DNA of 64,000 nucleotides, taken from the NCBI GenBank assembly GCA_944326475.1, contig CALVEC010000002.1:104816-168815 (forward strand). The letters run 5' to 3'. This DNA is from Candidatus Gastranaerophilales bacterium (GTDB lineage: Bacteria; Cyanobacteriota; Vampirovibrionia; Gastranaerophilales; Gastranaerophilaceae). The translations under genes and the position numbers were made by a program. The notes beneath the pieces were generated by a model. The model was not told the origin of the DNA. It worked only from the letters and a program-made list of their open reading frames with translations, and did not search any database. Shown one piece after another: positions 24,393-34,121 of this stretch. Each line of letters begins with the position of its first letter. Position 1 is the first letter of the stretch.

Positions 24393-25331
24393 ATGGATGA
24401 AAGATTTGATATTATTTCTATCGGTGAAAGTTTGATTGAACTTTCTAGCGACAAGAGTCTTACTTATGCGGAGTGTCTGACTAAATTTTATGGCGGGGAC
24501 ACGTTATGTACTGCTGTAGCTGCAGCAAGGCTTGGTTCAAAGGTCGGTTATATTACACGGGTTGGTAATGACCATTTTAAAGATTTTCTGCTGGAAAGTT
24601 GGCAGCTTGAGGGGCTTGATATATCGCAAATAAAGCTGGTAGACGGCTATAACGGATTATATTTTATTGCCCGTGAGTTTGACGGGGAAAAAGAATTTTC
24701 GTACTACAGAAAAAAAACAGCGGCGACAAAACTTTCTGTAGACGATATTTCAGAAGAATACATAAAAAATGCTGAATGTGTTTATTCTTCAGGCGTAACC
24801 CAGTCTCTTTCTATTTCTACAAAAGAGGCAGTCGAAAAGGCTTACAAGATAGGAAAAGAAAACGGTGTTATAAACGCGTATGATCCAAATTTTGATTCAC
24901 TTTTATGGACAGAATCGGAAGCGTTTGATGCATTTGAAAGTATTCAGGAATATATAGACATAATTTTTTTGAATTTAAAACAGGACGGAGAAACTGTCTT
25001 TGGTGTTGATAATGTCGACAATCTGATAAAATATTTTTGGGACAGGTCTATACGAACTGTTGTTGTAAAATCTGCTGCAGACGGTGGTTATTTCCTTGGA
25101 ATCGATGGAAATATAACCTTTGTTGATTTTTGGACAAAAGAAGTAATTGATACAACATGCTCCGGTGATGCTTTTAACGGTGCATTTTTGCATGGGTATA
25201 TCTGTGGCTTGCAGCCGGTAGAAGCCCTGAAACTGGCATCAGTGGTTGCAGGATTACAGTGCCAGGGTATTGGGGCAATAAAGTCAATTCCGTATAGAGA
25301 AAAGGTTGAGTCTGTTTATCATGTCTGGTAA
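24393..25331 (+). CDS. PfkB-family carbohydrate kinase (fructokinase/KDG kinase type)
   Basis: A 312-residue ribokinase-fold kinase that phosphorylates a sugar or sugar acid with ATP. Visible motifs are the N-terminal 'IISIGESLIELS' and 'FYGGDTLCTAVAAARLG', 'YDPNFDSLLW' (typical of 2-keto-3-deoxygluconate kinases) and the C-terminal signature 'DTTCSGDAFNGAFLHG', in which the catalytic Asp is kept although the usual anion-hole GAGD is CSGD. The substrate cannot be fixed from sequence. The end overlaps csaB by 11 bases, so they are coupled. Confidence 0.85.
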   Translation: MDERFDIISIGESLIELSSDKSLTYAECLTKFYGGDTLCTAVAAARLGSKVGYITRVGNDHFKDFLLESWQLEGLDISQIKLVDGYNGLYFIAREFDGEKEFSYYRKKTAATKLSVDDISEEYIKNAECVYSSGVTQSLSISTKEAVEKAYKIGKENGVINAYDPNFDSLLWTESEAFDAFESIQEYIDIIFLNLKQDGETVFGVDNVDNLIKYFWDRSIRTVVVKSAADGGYFLGIDGNITFVDFWTKEVIDTTCSGDAFNGAFLHGYICGLQPVEALKLASVVAGLQCQGIGAIKSIPYREKVESVYHVW

Positions 25332-26349
25332 TTCTAAAAAAGCAGTTGTCTCAGGATATTACGGGTTTGACAACTTTGGGGATGAAGCAATATTAAAAGT
25401 TATTGTTTCAAATTTAAAAAAGAATAATATAGATGTCTGTGTTATTTCTAAAAATCCCGATAAAACAGCTAAGAATCTGGATGTTGAAAGTGTATATACC
25501 TTTGCTGTTTCTAAAATTATAAAAAATCTTAGAGTTTCTGATGTATTGATAAGCGGCGGTGGAAGTCTTTTGCAGGATGTAACAAGCTTGAAAAGTCTGT
25601 TTTACTACCTGTTTATTATTTTTTGTGCAATAGCATTAAGAAAAAAAGTAATAATTTTTGCTCAGGGTATTGGTCCGATAAACAATATAATCGGAAGGTT
25701 AACTGCCGGAATGCTCTTAAAACATTGTTCGTTTGTGACAGTAAGAGACGAAAAGAGCCTTTTCCGTATGCGGGAGTGGGGCATTGCCGCAAAACTTGTT
25801 AATGATCCTGTTTGGGGTATTGAAGTTAAAGAGCCTGTAAAAATGGAGAGAGTCGGTGTTCAGCTTCGCTCCTGGAAAAATTTGTCCGGTAAATATCTTG
25901 CGGCACTGGCAGCACAGGTTGCAAAGAATTTTTCTGATAAAGAAATTTATATTTATTCATTTCAAGATGCTTTGGATTTGGATATTTGTAAAAAATTTGA
26001 AATGAATTTAAAAATAGCGGATTATACATTGAAAACAAGAATTGTATCTGCAGTCGGAGTTGATGAAATTGTACAATCCGTATCAAATCTTGAATATATG
26101 ATAGCCATGCGCTATCATGCTTGTCTTTTGGCTTTGAAATACGGAGTAAAAACAATGGCATTGAGTTATGATGAAAAAGTTCAGAAGCTTGCAAACCGCT
26201 TTTGCATTCCTTGCTCAGACCTTGCTGATATTGAAAAACTCCCGGATTATTTTGAAAAATTAAAGACTCTTGATGCTAAGAAAATACAAACAGAAACAGA
26301 AAATCTCGATTTCGATTTTTCTGAAATTTTATCGGTGATAAAACATTAA
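25321..26349 (+). CDS. csaB: Polysaccharide pyruvyl transferase CsaB-like
   Basis: A 342-residue enzyme that adds pyruvate ketals to a cell-surface polysaccharide. The start is taken as ATG 25321 (MSGNSKKAVVSGYYGFDNFGDEA); the frame extends to 25306 without a better signal. The motifs 'SGYYGFDNFGDEAIL', 'SGGGSLLQDVTS', 'FAQGIGPI' and 'MRYHACLLALKYG' are those of the CsaB family. In the Cyanobacteria and Bacillota CsaB modifies the wall polymer that anchors surface-layer proteins; that role here is an inference. Confidence 0.9.
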   Translation: MSGNSKKAVVSGYYGFDNFGDEAILKVIVSNLKKNNIDVCVISKNPDKTAKNLDVESVYTFAVSKIIKNLRVSDVLISGGGSLLQDVTSLKSLFYYLFIIFCAIALRKKVIIFAQGIGPINNIIGRLTAGMLLKHCSFVTVRDEKSLFRMREWGIAAKLVNDPVWGIEVKEPVKMERVGVQLRSWKNLSGKYLAALAAQVAKNFSDKEIYIYSFQDALDLDICKKFEMNLKIADYTLKTRIVSAVGVDEIVQSVSNLEYMIAMRYHACLLALKYGVKTMALSYDEKVQKLANRFCIPCSDLADIEKLPDYFEKLKTLDAKKIQTETENLDFDFSEILSVIKH

Positions 26350-26358
26350 GGCTCAGCT

Positions 26359-28698
26359 TTATATACTTGCGAGTTCATCTATATTCTCAAAATTATCCTT
26401 CATTGTCCAAACGCCGCAAGGGCAGACACCTGCACATATTCCGCAGCCGATGCAACGTTCTTCGTTTGAGACATATATTGTGTTTCCGTTTGCGTCAGTG
26501 TATTTTGAAATAGCCTGTTCAGGGCAAGCATTCATACAAAATTCACAATCTCTGCATAATCCGCAGCTAAGACACCTGTCTTTTTCATTCCAGGCTTCAA
26601 TTTTTTGTACAGCTTCGGCGGAGAGTCCCTGATAGTATTCTGTTTTTACTCTGTCTCTCGGCAATTGAGGTGCTTTCTCAAAAGTATCCAATTGTTCACA
26701 GTTAAAGAGGTGTACAATATTTTCAGCTGCGTGATTGCCTTCTGCTATGGCATTTGTAAACAATCCTTGCCTGATTGAGTCTCCGGCAAGAAAGACTTTC
26801 GGGTTATTTATACATCTTTTATACTCATCCAGCTTTACAAATCCTCGTTCATCAAGGTATTCAGGACTTAGAAAACCAAAATCAGGTCTGTCGCCGATTG
26901 AAATTATTACTGTATCTGCCGGCAAAAATCTTCCGTCTTTCAGATAAACACCTTCATCAGTTATTTTTTCCGTGAAACAAGGATACATGATTTCTGCGCC
27001 GAGTGATTTTGCGTGTTCAATTTCTTTGTCAAATGCTGCCGGTTTTTGTATGTCTATTGCGCAAACCTGTTCGGCACCCATTTTATATGCACCTATAACA
27101 ACATCCATTGCCGCATTTCCGGCACCTATTATTACTACACGTTTGCCGATTTCAGGACGTTCACCTCTGTTAATTTGTTTAAGAAAATCAAGACCTTTTA
27201 TTAGTTTTTCGTTGCCTTCTACCGGTATTACTACCGGATTGTGAGCGCCGCAAGCTACTATTATTGCATCAAAGTATTCGTTTATTTTGTTAAATACTTC
27301 GGAGTCAACCCGATTGCCGAGTGTAAAGTTTATTCCCGATGTCTTTAATCTTCCGAGTTCTTTATCCAGATATTCTTTGGGAAGGCGTTCAACAGGGATA
27401 ACCTGACGGAGTTTTCCGCCGATTTCTTTGTCTTCATCAAAAACTTGTACGCTGTATCCCCTCATTTTTAGCTGCCATGCTGCAGAAAGTCCTGCAACGC
27501 CTGCGCCTATGACTGCAATTTTTTCCGGTTTTGTTGTCGGAAAAGACGGGGCAATAACATCGCGGCTCATTATACCAAGGTCTGCTACTTTTATGTGTTC
27601 ATCAACATATCCTCTGCTGCATTCTTCCATACAAAGATTAGGACATAATTTGCCGCATACGGAAGCCGGAAATGGGCTGTAATTAAAAACAAGCTCTATA
27701 GCTTCTTTCAGCATTCCTTTTCTTATTAAATCTATCCTTTTTTGTGTAGGAATGCCGATAGGACAATGATTTTCGCAGGGTGCCGTCATTGCTGAATTTT
27801 GCCAGACCGGGTAACGAAGCCTATGGTCACCTTTGGATACTATTGGTGCAACTTTAAAATCATCTTCATAAACATCGGAGAAGATACCGCCCTCAACCCA
27901 ATTGTTTTTTCTAAAATCTTTAATAGGTATCAGATGATTTGTCTTTCTTTCGTCAAAAGATTTTGCGACTATTTTTTTCCACTGTGAAAAATCACAAAGC
28001 CTGTCAATTAGCTCTGTACGATTGATTTTATCTAAAAATTCTAATATTCCGTCAGATAGAAAATTTTTGTCATTTTCATCAAGTTCTGTTATGTAAACAT
28101 CAGAGGAAAGGTCTTTTACGTTTCCCCTGAAATATATTGTGCCGCCTACCATGCCGACGCAGGAACGGCTGCCAAGGACGGATTCTGCGTTTTCGCAATC
28201 AACACCGCACACAACCGCAGTACCACCGCCCATAAATTCAAATGAAAACGAACCGGTGTTTTTTAATACCCAAAACTCGGGAGCAGGGTATTTGGGGTCG
28301 TGTTTCATTAAGGCGCCCGAGCGTGTTCCAACTCTGCCGCCAATATATATTTTACCGCTGGCGGCGCAGTGCGCGGTTGTGTCTCCGCCATCGCCTTTTA
28401 CAATAATTTCTGCACCTGAATTTAACCAGCCAACATCAGCAGGGGCTGAACCTTCCACAACAATCTTTGTTCCGGGCATGCCCATTGAACCGACACGCTG
28501 TCCCGGGTTTTTGACTTCAAATTCAAGCGCAGAACCGTTGTCTGTCCAGAGCGGACCGCCGATATTATGCTGTCCTGACGCGGTTATTTCAAATTCAGTG
28601 AAACCTTCGTTTATTTTTTCATATATAAGTTGTAAAAGCTCTTGTGTTGAGAGTCTTTTATTGTCCATTAAGCTGTTTATTATAAATTTATTACTCAT
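26359..28698 (-). CDS. Glutamate synthase: GXGXG domain fused to GltD-like NAD(P)H subunit
   Basis: A 779-residue fusion. ATG 28698 follows AGGAAC. Residues 1-250 form the right-handed beta-helix GXGXG domain normally at the C-terminus of the large subunit ('EFEITASGQHNIGG', 'GSMGMPGTKIVVEGSAPADVGW', 'GGRVGTRSGALMK'). Residues 300-660 are the GltD-type flavoprotein ('CPIGIPTQKRIDLIRKG', 'CGKLCPNLCMEECSR', FAD 'IAVIGAGVAGLSAAW', NAD(P)H 'VVIIGAGNAAMDVV'). The C-terminus has two [4Fe-4S] sites ('CLSCGLCRDCEFCMNACP', 'CIGCGICAGVCPCGVW'). It is the third gene of the split enzyme and overlaps or abuts the second. Confidence 0.92.
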   Translation of the reverse strand: MSNKFIINSLMDNKRLSTQELLQLIYEKINEGFTEFEITASGQHNIGGPLWTDNGSALEFEVKNPGQRVGSMGMPGTKIVVEGSAPADVGWLNSGAEIIVKGDGGDTTAHCAASGKIYIGGRVGTRSGALMKHDPKYPAPEFWVLKNTGSFSFEFMGGGTAVVCGVDCENAESVLGSRSCVGMVGGTIYFRGNVKDLSSDVYITELDENDKNFLSDGILEFLDKINRTELIDRLCDFSQWKKIVAKSFDERKTNHLIPIKDFRKNNWVEGGIFSDVYEDDFKVAPIVSKGDHRLRYPVWQNSAMTAPCENHCPIGIPTQKRIDLIRKGMLKEAIELVFNYSPFPASVCGKLCPNLCMEECSRGYVDEHIKVADLGIMSRDVIAPSFPTTKPEKIAVIGAGVAGLSAAWQLKMRGYSVQVFDEDKEIGGKLRQVIPVERLPKEYLDKELGRLKTSGINFTLGNRVDSEVFNKINEYFDAIIVACGAHNPVVIPVEGNEKLIKGLDFLKQINRGERPEIGKRVVIIGAGNAAMDVVIGAYKMGAEQVCAIDIQKPAAFDKEIEHAKSLGAEIMYPCFTEKITDEGVYLKDGRFLPADTVIISIGDRPDFGFLSPEYLDERGFVKLDEYKRCINNPKVFLAGDSIRQGLFTNAIAEGNHAAENIVHLFNCEQLDTFEKAPQLPRDRVKTEYYQGLSAEAVQKIEAWNEKDRCLSCGLCRDCEFCMNACPEQAISKYTDANGNTIYVSNEERCIGCGICAGVCPCGVWTMKDNFENIDELASI

Positions 28699-28706
28699 AT
28701 TTGTTC

Positions 28707-30362
28707 CTAGCAAACGTGCTGAATTTCAAGTCTTGTTGCAACGCTTTTGTCTACAGTAACCAGTGCATCCGAACGTCCGACAGGAAGCGAGCTGTTTCCG
28801 ATAGGTGCCATAAGTTTTTTTAGTTCGGTGTTGGTTGCAATAAAATAGTTCACTATATTTTCAGCAACTTTGTCTACATCAAGTCTGTCTACAAGTGTTC
28901 TGTTCTGGGTGGTGATGCCGACAGGGCATAACCCCGTATTGCAAGCGTTGCATTTTCCATAGTCGTTGCCAACGCAACCTGCTATTTGCAAAATTAATTT
29001 ACCGGTAAATACACCGTTTGCACCAAGGCATATCATTTTAAATGCATCTGCTGCAAGTGTTCCGTTCATGCCTATACCGCCGGCTGCCCATAGAGGAATT
29101 TGACCCTGTTTGCCCTGATGTACCGCTGCAAGATAGCAGTCGCGTAACCTCGATACAATAGGATGTCCGGTGTGGTCAAGTGAAACTTCGTGAGCAGCTC
29201 CCGTTCCTCCTGCAATACCGTCAAGGAAGAAGCCTCCGACTATGTTATAAGGATCTCGCAGCAGGTTGTTGTATACACTGACACTGGTGGTTGATGCGGC
29301 TACCTTTATCGCGACCGGTACTCTGAATTTGAAAGCGGAGTTCATTGAAAGAAACATTTTTTGTACGCTTTCTTCAATAGAGTATAGTCCCTGATGATTT
29401 GGCGGCGACAGTAAATCGGATTTAGGGACTCCTCTGATTTCCTGAATATGACGAACAACTTTTTTTGCAAGCAAAAGACCTCCGTCTCCGGGTTTTGCGC
29501 CTTGTCCTATTTTTATAAGTATTCCGGCAGGATCTTCTGTCATTTCGGGCATTGTGTTAATTATTCTGTCCCAGCCAAAATGTCCTGATGCTATCTGTAA
29601 AATCATGTATTTTAGATATCTGGATTTTAACAGCTTTAAGGGCATTCCTCCTTCACCGCTGCACATTCTGACCGGAAGTCCGACTATCTCGTTTAAATAA
29701 GCTGTTGCTATGGCTACAGCTTCCCACATTCTGGTCGATAGGGCGCCGATTGACATATCGCCTATGATAATCGGATATATCCACTGGGTTTTTGGACCGC
29801 TCTGTTCCATTTCAAGCTCGCCGTCTTTTACAACAAAAGGAAGTTGTTCCGGCGGCAATACGCGCCCGAAAGGTGCAAGCAGATCAAATGTGTGTCTTTG
29901 CGCATCTAAAGACGGGTCAGTCATCTGTGAAATACGTCCGATTTTTATTTTGTCAAGAGTTCGTCCTTCAGTGTGAAGGTTTGTACGACCTCCCCTTTTG
30001 GGTGACTCTGCATTTTCTGCTCTGTATTTTACGTTCATACGGTGTTTATCATTGTAAACAGGTTTTATTGCTTCGTTAGGACAAACTTTTGCACACATAC
30101 CGCAGCCGACGCAATTTTTGTTTGTCCGGACAATCTGTTTTATAACAGGTTCTGTTATCCACTTTACATTTGGTTTTGGCTCGGAACCTTCACTGTAAAC
30201 TTTTCTTCGTCTTTCGATATCGGGTTTGATGGCATTGAACGTACATGCCGCAGCACATTTTCCGCAGAGAGTGCATCTTTGGGGGTTGTATTCTATCTGC
30301 CACATCAAATCGTCTTTCGATATATCATTCGATTTTATTATACGCGTGTCTATTGGTGCCAC
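28707..30362 (-). CDS. Glutamate synthase FMN domain with N-terminal ferredoxin domain
   Basis: A 551-residue protein. Residues 20-100 hold two [4Fe-4S] motifs ('CTLCGKCAAACTFNAI', 'CVGCGMCAKVCPNEAI'). The rest is the FMN-binding synthase barrel ('QIASGHFGWDRI', 'KIGQGAKPGDGGLLLAKK', 'SPPNHQGLYSIEESVQK', 'DGIAGGTGAAHEVSLDHTG', 'CNACNTGLCPVGITTQ'). It makes glutamate from 2-oxoglutarate and ammonia passed from the amidotransferase subunit. The separate ferredoxin-bearing synthase is the archaeal-like arrangement, unlike the single-chain GltB. It overlaps the upstream gene by 13 bases. Confidence 0.93.
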   Translation of the reverse strand: MAPIDTRIIKSNDISKDDLMWQIEYNPQRCTLCGKCAAACTFNAIKPDIERRRKVYSEGSEPKPNVKWITEPVIKQIVRTNKNCVGCGMCAKVCPNEAIKPVYNDKHRMNVKYRAENAESPKRGGRTNLHTEGRTLDKIKIGRISQMTDPSLDAQRHTFDLLAPFGRVLPPEQLPFVVKDGELEMEQSGPKTQWIYPIIIGDMSIGALSTRMWEAVAIATAYLNEIVGLPVRMCSGEGGMPLKLLKSRYLKYMILQIASGHFGWDRIINTMPEMTEDPAGILIKIGQGAKPGDGGLLLAKKVVRHIQEIRGVPKSDLLSPPNHQGLYSIEESVQKMFLSMNSAFKFRVPVAIKVAASTTSVSVYNNLLRDPYNIVGGFFLDGIAGGTGAAHEVSLDHTGHPIVSRLRDCYLAAVHQGKQGQIPLWAAGGIGMNGTLAADAFKMICLGANGVFTGKLILQIAGCVGNDYGKCNACNTGLCPVGITTQNRTLVDRLDVDKVAENIVNYFIATNTELKKLMAPIGNSSLPVGRSDALVTVDKSVATRLEIQHVC

Positions 30363-31459
30363 CTTTCAATTTTTAAGTCATTATCAATTACAACCATCTC
30401 CCGCTCGGTCGGATAAATGTCACAAGAAATATCACGATTCGGGAGTACTTCATTTATTCCGGTAACTTCTGATGTAATAATAACAGTATCATCGTCGCCG
30501 CCTACAACTACCGGTCTGAGTTTTTTTGAATCACAGACGGTAAATAATGTGCCATCCGGTGTTACGCCTATCATTGCGTTTGGACCGTTGATTTCAAGAT
30601 GAGCAAGTGATGCTTTTATCTTTAACAGAATATCTCTGTCAGCTCTATTTGTTATTTCATCATATGGAAGCGGGGTTATCACATGTTTAAAATACTTAAG
30701 CGGCCATTTGAGAATTTTGTTTACATAGTGAAGTGTGTACAAAAAACACTGCGAGTCGCTCTCAAAGCCAATATACCCTTTGTAAAGACTCTGCTGAAAG
30801 AGTTTATTTTTTTCATAAAAAGTATTTTCTCCGTTTACAAGTGCCGTATATCCCTGTAAAAAGAACGGGTGTGCTGCATAACGTACGATATCGTAGTTTG
30901 TATTTTGGCGGCACTGGGCAGTTATGATTTTTGCCGTAAAGTCTGTATTTTCATCCCATAATCCAAAATATGTACCTATGTCCCTCGGATCTCCGATTTC
31001 TTTAAGCGTTAATATATCCGGCCAGAAAGAATAGACATAGCCTTCATCTGCTTCTTCCAGCGCTTTTCTGAGTTTTAGTCTTGTATCAATAAGCAAATCT
31101 TCTTTTTCAGATTGCGGGGCATATTTGTAGGAACGGGGGTAATTAAAAACCTCAAAAACATAATTCGGCATCGGGCGTATATTTAAGCCTTCTATATCAG
31201 GGTGGATATCCGGTGTCCATTGCATTACACGTACAAATCCTATGGAATGCAAAATATCTTCGGCTATGTGCATACCGTCATTTGTACATGCCATGGATAA
31301 CGTCGGCAAATCTTTGTATCCTTCAAAGATTCCCCCTAAATCCTGCATTACAAAAGCAAAACCGGAATTGTCGTGACCCTTTTGTTGTGAACGCATAAGT
31401 TCAAGGGTTTTTACCGGATGAAAATATTTTTTTGATTTGATGGCACCTATTCTACACAT
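30350..31459 (-). CDS. Glutamate synthase glutaminase (class II amidotransferase) subunit
   Basis: A 369-residue Ntn-type amidotransferase releasing ammonia from glutamine. I start at ATG 31459 because the next residue is Cys ('MCRIGAIKSKKYF'); removal of Met exposes the catalytic N-terminal Cys that this class needs, and the longer frame to 31483 would block it. Further motifs are 'QQKGHDNSGFAFVMQ' and 'AHLEINGPNAMIGVTPDGTLFTVCDSKKLRPVVVG'. It is first in the three-gene operon with overlapping reading frames, so subunits are probably made in balance. Confidence 0.9.
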   Translation of the reverse strand: MCRIGAIKSKKYFHPVKTLELMRSQQKGHDNSGFAFVMQDLGGIFEGYKDLPTLSMACTNDGMHIAEDILHSIGFVRVMQWTPDIHPDIEGLNIRPMPNYVFEVFNYPRSYKYAPQSEKEDLLIDTRLKLRKALEEADEGYVYSFWPDILTLKEIGDPRDIGTYFGLWDENTDFTAKIITAQCRQNTNYDIVRYAAHPFFLQGYTALVNGENTFYEKNKLFQQSLYKGYIGFESDSQCFLYTLHYVNKILKWPLKYFKHVITPLPYDEITNRADRDILLKIKASLAHLEINGPNAMIGVTPDGTLFTVCDSKKLRPVVVGGDDDTVIITSEVTGINEVLPNRDISCDIYPTEREMVVIDNDLKIERWHQ

Positions 31460-31568
31460 GCGGCTATTTCTTAATCTCTCCAAACACTCTGCTTATCTAG
31501 CATATTTTTTTCCCAGCCTTGTGTCAATATTAATGCTCAAATTTTAATAAAATCTTTATATCGTAAAA

Positions 31569-31597
31569 AAGAGAGCGTTTGATGGACGCTCTCTTTA
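31569..31597 (-). terminator. Terminator after yebC
   Basis: GAGAGCGT and ACGCTCTC form a perfect stem around TTGATGG. A- and T-runs on both sides let it work in either direction; on the minus strand it follows yebC by about 15 bases. Confidence 0.85.
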
Positions 31598-31610
31598 AAA
31601 TTAAGGATTT

Positions 31611-32360
31611 TTACTGTATTGAATCCATTATCTCATCTGAAATATCGAAGTTAGAATAAACATTTTGAACATCATCGTGTTCTTCCAGTTTGTCCATAAG
31701 TTTCAGAATATTTGAAGCTACAGCCGCATCGGTAATTTCTATTGTGTTTTCAGGAAGCCTGGTGAGTTCGGCGCTTTTGTGTTTAAATCCTAATTTTTCC
31801 AATGACTCTGTAATTATCTGAAAGTTTTCAACGCTTGTAATTACTTTGTATTCATCATCCTCATCAACAAAGTCCTGCGCGCCTGCGTTTATAGCTTCTT
31901 CAAACAATTTTTCATAATCTGTTGATTCTTTTTCAAAACTTATGACGCCTGCTTGTTTAAACATCCAGCCCACACAGCCTGTTTCACCCATGTTGCCGTT
32001 GAATTTTGTGAAGTAGCTTCTTAAGTCACCTGCTGTTCTGTTTCTGTTATCTGTCATTGCTTCAATTATTATTGCAACACCGCCGGCTCCGTAGCCTTCG
32101 TAGGTGAGTTCTTCGTAGTTGTCACTTGCACCTGCACCTGACCCTTTTTCAATTGCTCTTTTTATGTTGTCATTAGGTAACCCTGCCGCTTTTGCTTTTT
32201 CAATGGCTGTCCTCAATCTGAAATTGGCACCGGGATCCGGTCCTCCGAGTTTTGTCGCAACTATAATTTCTTTTGAAAATTTTTGAAAAGCAACGCCTCT
32301 CTGGGCATCCACCTTAGCTTTTTTGTGTTTAATTGTTGACCATTTTGAGTGTCCTGACAT
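31611..32360 (-). CDS. yebC: YebC/PmpR-family protein (TACO1-like)
   Basis: A 249-residue protein with the family start 'MSGHSKWSTIKHKKAKVDAQRGVAFQKFSKEI' and 'NFRLRTAIEKAKAAGLPNDNIKRAIEKG', 'YEGYGAGGVAIIIEAMTDNRNRTAGDLR' and 'GNMGETGCVGWMF'. Members act as transcription regulators or help ribosomes through proline stretches; which applies here is open. AAGGAA lies about 8 bases before the ATG. It follows ilvD by 24 bases and may be co-transcribed. Confidence 0.95.
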   Translation of the reverse strand: MSGHSKWSTIKHKKAKVDAQRGVAFQKFSKEIIVATKLGGPDPGANFRLRTAIEKAKAAGLPNDNIKRAIEKGSGAGASDNYEELTYEGYGAGGVAIIIEAMTDNRNRTAGDLRSYFTKFNGNMGETGCVGWMFKQAGVISFEKESTDYEKLFEEAINAGAQDFVDEDDEYKVITSVENFQIITESLEKLGFKHKSAELTRLPENTIEITDAAVASNILKLMDKLEEHDDVQNVYSNFDISDEIMDSIQ

Positions 32361-32383
32361 ATTTTATTCCTTTTCTTGTTTTG

Positions 32384-34042
32384 TTATTCGCAAATTGCGC
32401 CCAATGAAGCGCTCTGTACTATTTTAGCATACTTAGAAAGATATCCCTTTGTTTCTTTAGGTTCTTTGGGTACAAAATTTACTTTTCTTTGTGCAATTTC
32501 TTCATCGGAAACAAGCAGCTCCAGTTTTCTTTCCGGTATGCTTATTTTTATTCTGTCGCCGTCTTTAATAAGTCCGATAAGTCCGCCCATTGCTGCTTCC
32601 GGACAAATGTGACCGATACACAGACCTCTCGTACCGCCAGAAAATCTTCCGTCTGTTATAAGGGCGACTTTGCTGCCGAGCCCTTTTCCTACTATCATTG
32701 ATGTCGGGGCAAGCATTTCTCTCATTCCCGGTCCGCCTTTGGGACCTTCGTAACATATAACAACCACATCGCCTTCTTGAATTTTGTTGTTGTCTATAGC
32801 ATCCATTGTTTCTTCTTCCGAGTTAAAGACTTTTGCAATCCCCTCAAATTCAAGACATTCCTTCGCAACACCGGAGGTTTTTACAACAGCTCCGTCCGGG
32901 GCAAGATTTCCGTGAAGCACTGCAAGTCCTGCCGTCGTAGTAAGCGGTTTTTCCAGTGTGTGTATGATTTCATGGTCAACCCAGGCTTTTTTTGCTATTT
33001 CACTTGTTTTTAATCCGGATACACCTTTTGTGTCTTTAATTTCAGGAGTGTGACCGTACATTGTTTTTAACACACCCGGGATGCCTCCTGCATTCGCAAA
33101 GTCTGTCATTGTCGGAAGTGCTGACGGATCGAGCTTTATTATCTGATTAATTTTGTGGCTTAATTCATCAAAATCTTTTAGTGTAATGTCTATTTTTCCT
33201 GAGTTTGCAATTGCGAGCATGTGTAAAATAGTGTTTGTTGAACCGCCCAATGCCATATCAACGGCAATAGCGTTTCTCATTGAGTCTCTTGTTATAATAT
33301 CCGACGGTTTTATATTGTGTTTTACGAGTTCTACTATCTGCATGCCCGACTCAAAGGCAATTTGCTTTTTCTTTGCAGAGACAGCAGATGCTGTTGCGCA
33401 ATACGGCAGACTCATTCCCATGACTTCGGTAAGACAAGCCATCGTATTTGCCGTATACAAGCCCTGACATGCGCCTGCAGAGGGGCAGCATTCTTCTTCA
33501 AGCTCATGCAGTCTGTCTTCCGAAATATCTCCGTTAGACAGTTTCCCTATTGCTTCAAAAGAGCCTCGAATCATTGTCAAAACTTCTTTTTTGCTGCAGC
33601 CGTCAAGCATTGGACCTGCTGTTACAACAATACAAGGGATGTCCATACGAAGTGCCGCAATCAGCATGCCGGGGGTAATTTTGTCACAGTTTGTTAAAAG
33701 TACAAGACCGTCAAGCTGATGTGCTCCGGCAACTGTTTCAACACAGTCTGCTATAAGATCTCTTGAGGGCAGAGAATACTTCATCCCCGAGTGTCCCATT
33801 GCAATACCGTCGCATACAGCCGGTACGCCGAATATAAAGGCTTGTCCTCCGCCTGAATGAATACCTTTTTCTATCTGTCTTTCAAGGTCTCTCATTCCGA
33901 CATGACCGGGCACAAGGTCGGAAAATGAGCTTGCAATACCGATAAAAGGTCTCTTTAAGCCTTCTTTGGAAACACCCGTTGCGTATAAAAGTGAACGGTG
34001 CGGTGCTTTGTGTATACCTTTTTTTACATTATCACTTCTCAT
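32384..34042 (-). CDS. ilvD: Dihydroxy-acid dehydratase
   Basis: A 552-residue iron-sulfur enzyme of valine, isoleucine and pantothenate synthesis; it converts 2,3-dihydroxy acids to 2-keto acids. The three cluster Cys are in '[13 protein letters not shown]' and '[19 protein letters not shown]', plus the substrate-site Cys region near the N-terminus; '[16 protein letters not shown]', 'GGPGMREML' and '[21 protein letters not shown]' follow. AAGGAGG precedes the ATG. The length is standard. No other ilv gene is in the window. Confidence 0.96.
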   Translation of the reverse strand: MRSDNVKKGIHKAPHRSLLYATGVSKEGLKRPFIGIASSFSDLVPGHVGMRDLERQIEKGIHSGGGQAFIFGVPAVCDGIAMGHSGMKYSLPSRDLIADCVETVAGAHQLDGLVLLTNCDKITPGMLIAALRMDIPCIVVTAGPMLDGCSKKEVLTMIRGSFEAIGKLSNGDISEDRLHELEEECCPSAGACQGLYTANTMACLTEVMGMSLPYCATASAVSAKKKQIAFESGMQIVELVKHNIKPSDIITRDSMRNAIAVDMALGGSTNTILHMLAIANSGKIDITLKDFDELSHKINQIIKLDPSALPTMTDFANAGGIPGVLKTMYGHTPEIKDTKGVSGLKTSEIAKKAWVDHEIIHTLEKPLTTTAGLAVLHGNLAPDGAVVKTSGVAKECLEFEGIAKVFNSEEETMDAIDNNKIQEGDVVVICYEGPKGGPGMREMLAPTSMIVGKGLGSKVALITDGRFSGGTRGLCIGHICPEAAMGGLIGLIKDGDRIKISIPERKLELLVSDEEIAQRKVNFVPKEPKETKGYLSKYAKIVQSASLGAICE

Positions 34043-34121
34043 GTTTATCCTCCTTGGTTAGTCTGTATTTGCTTCAATTATACAACAATAATCTTTAAAT
34101 TATGATATAATAAAACACATT

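Noticed and set aside
24296..24400. 34-aa leader peptide before the sugar kinase
   Set aside because: GGGAGG is only about two bases from the ATG and the frame crosses a terminator hairpin; kept as an alternative note only.
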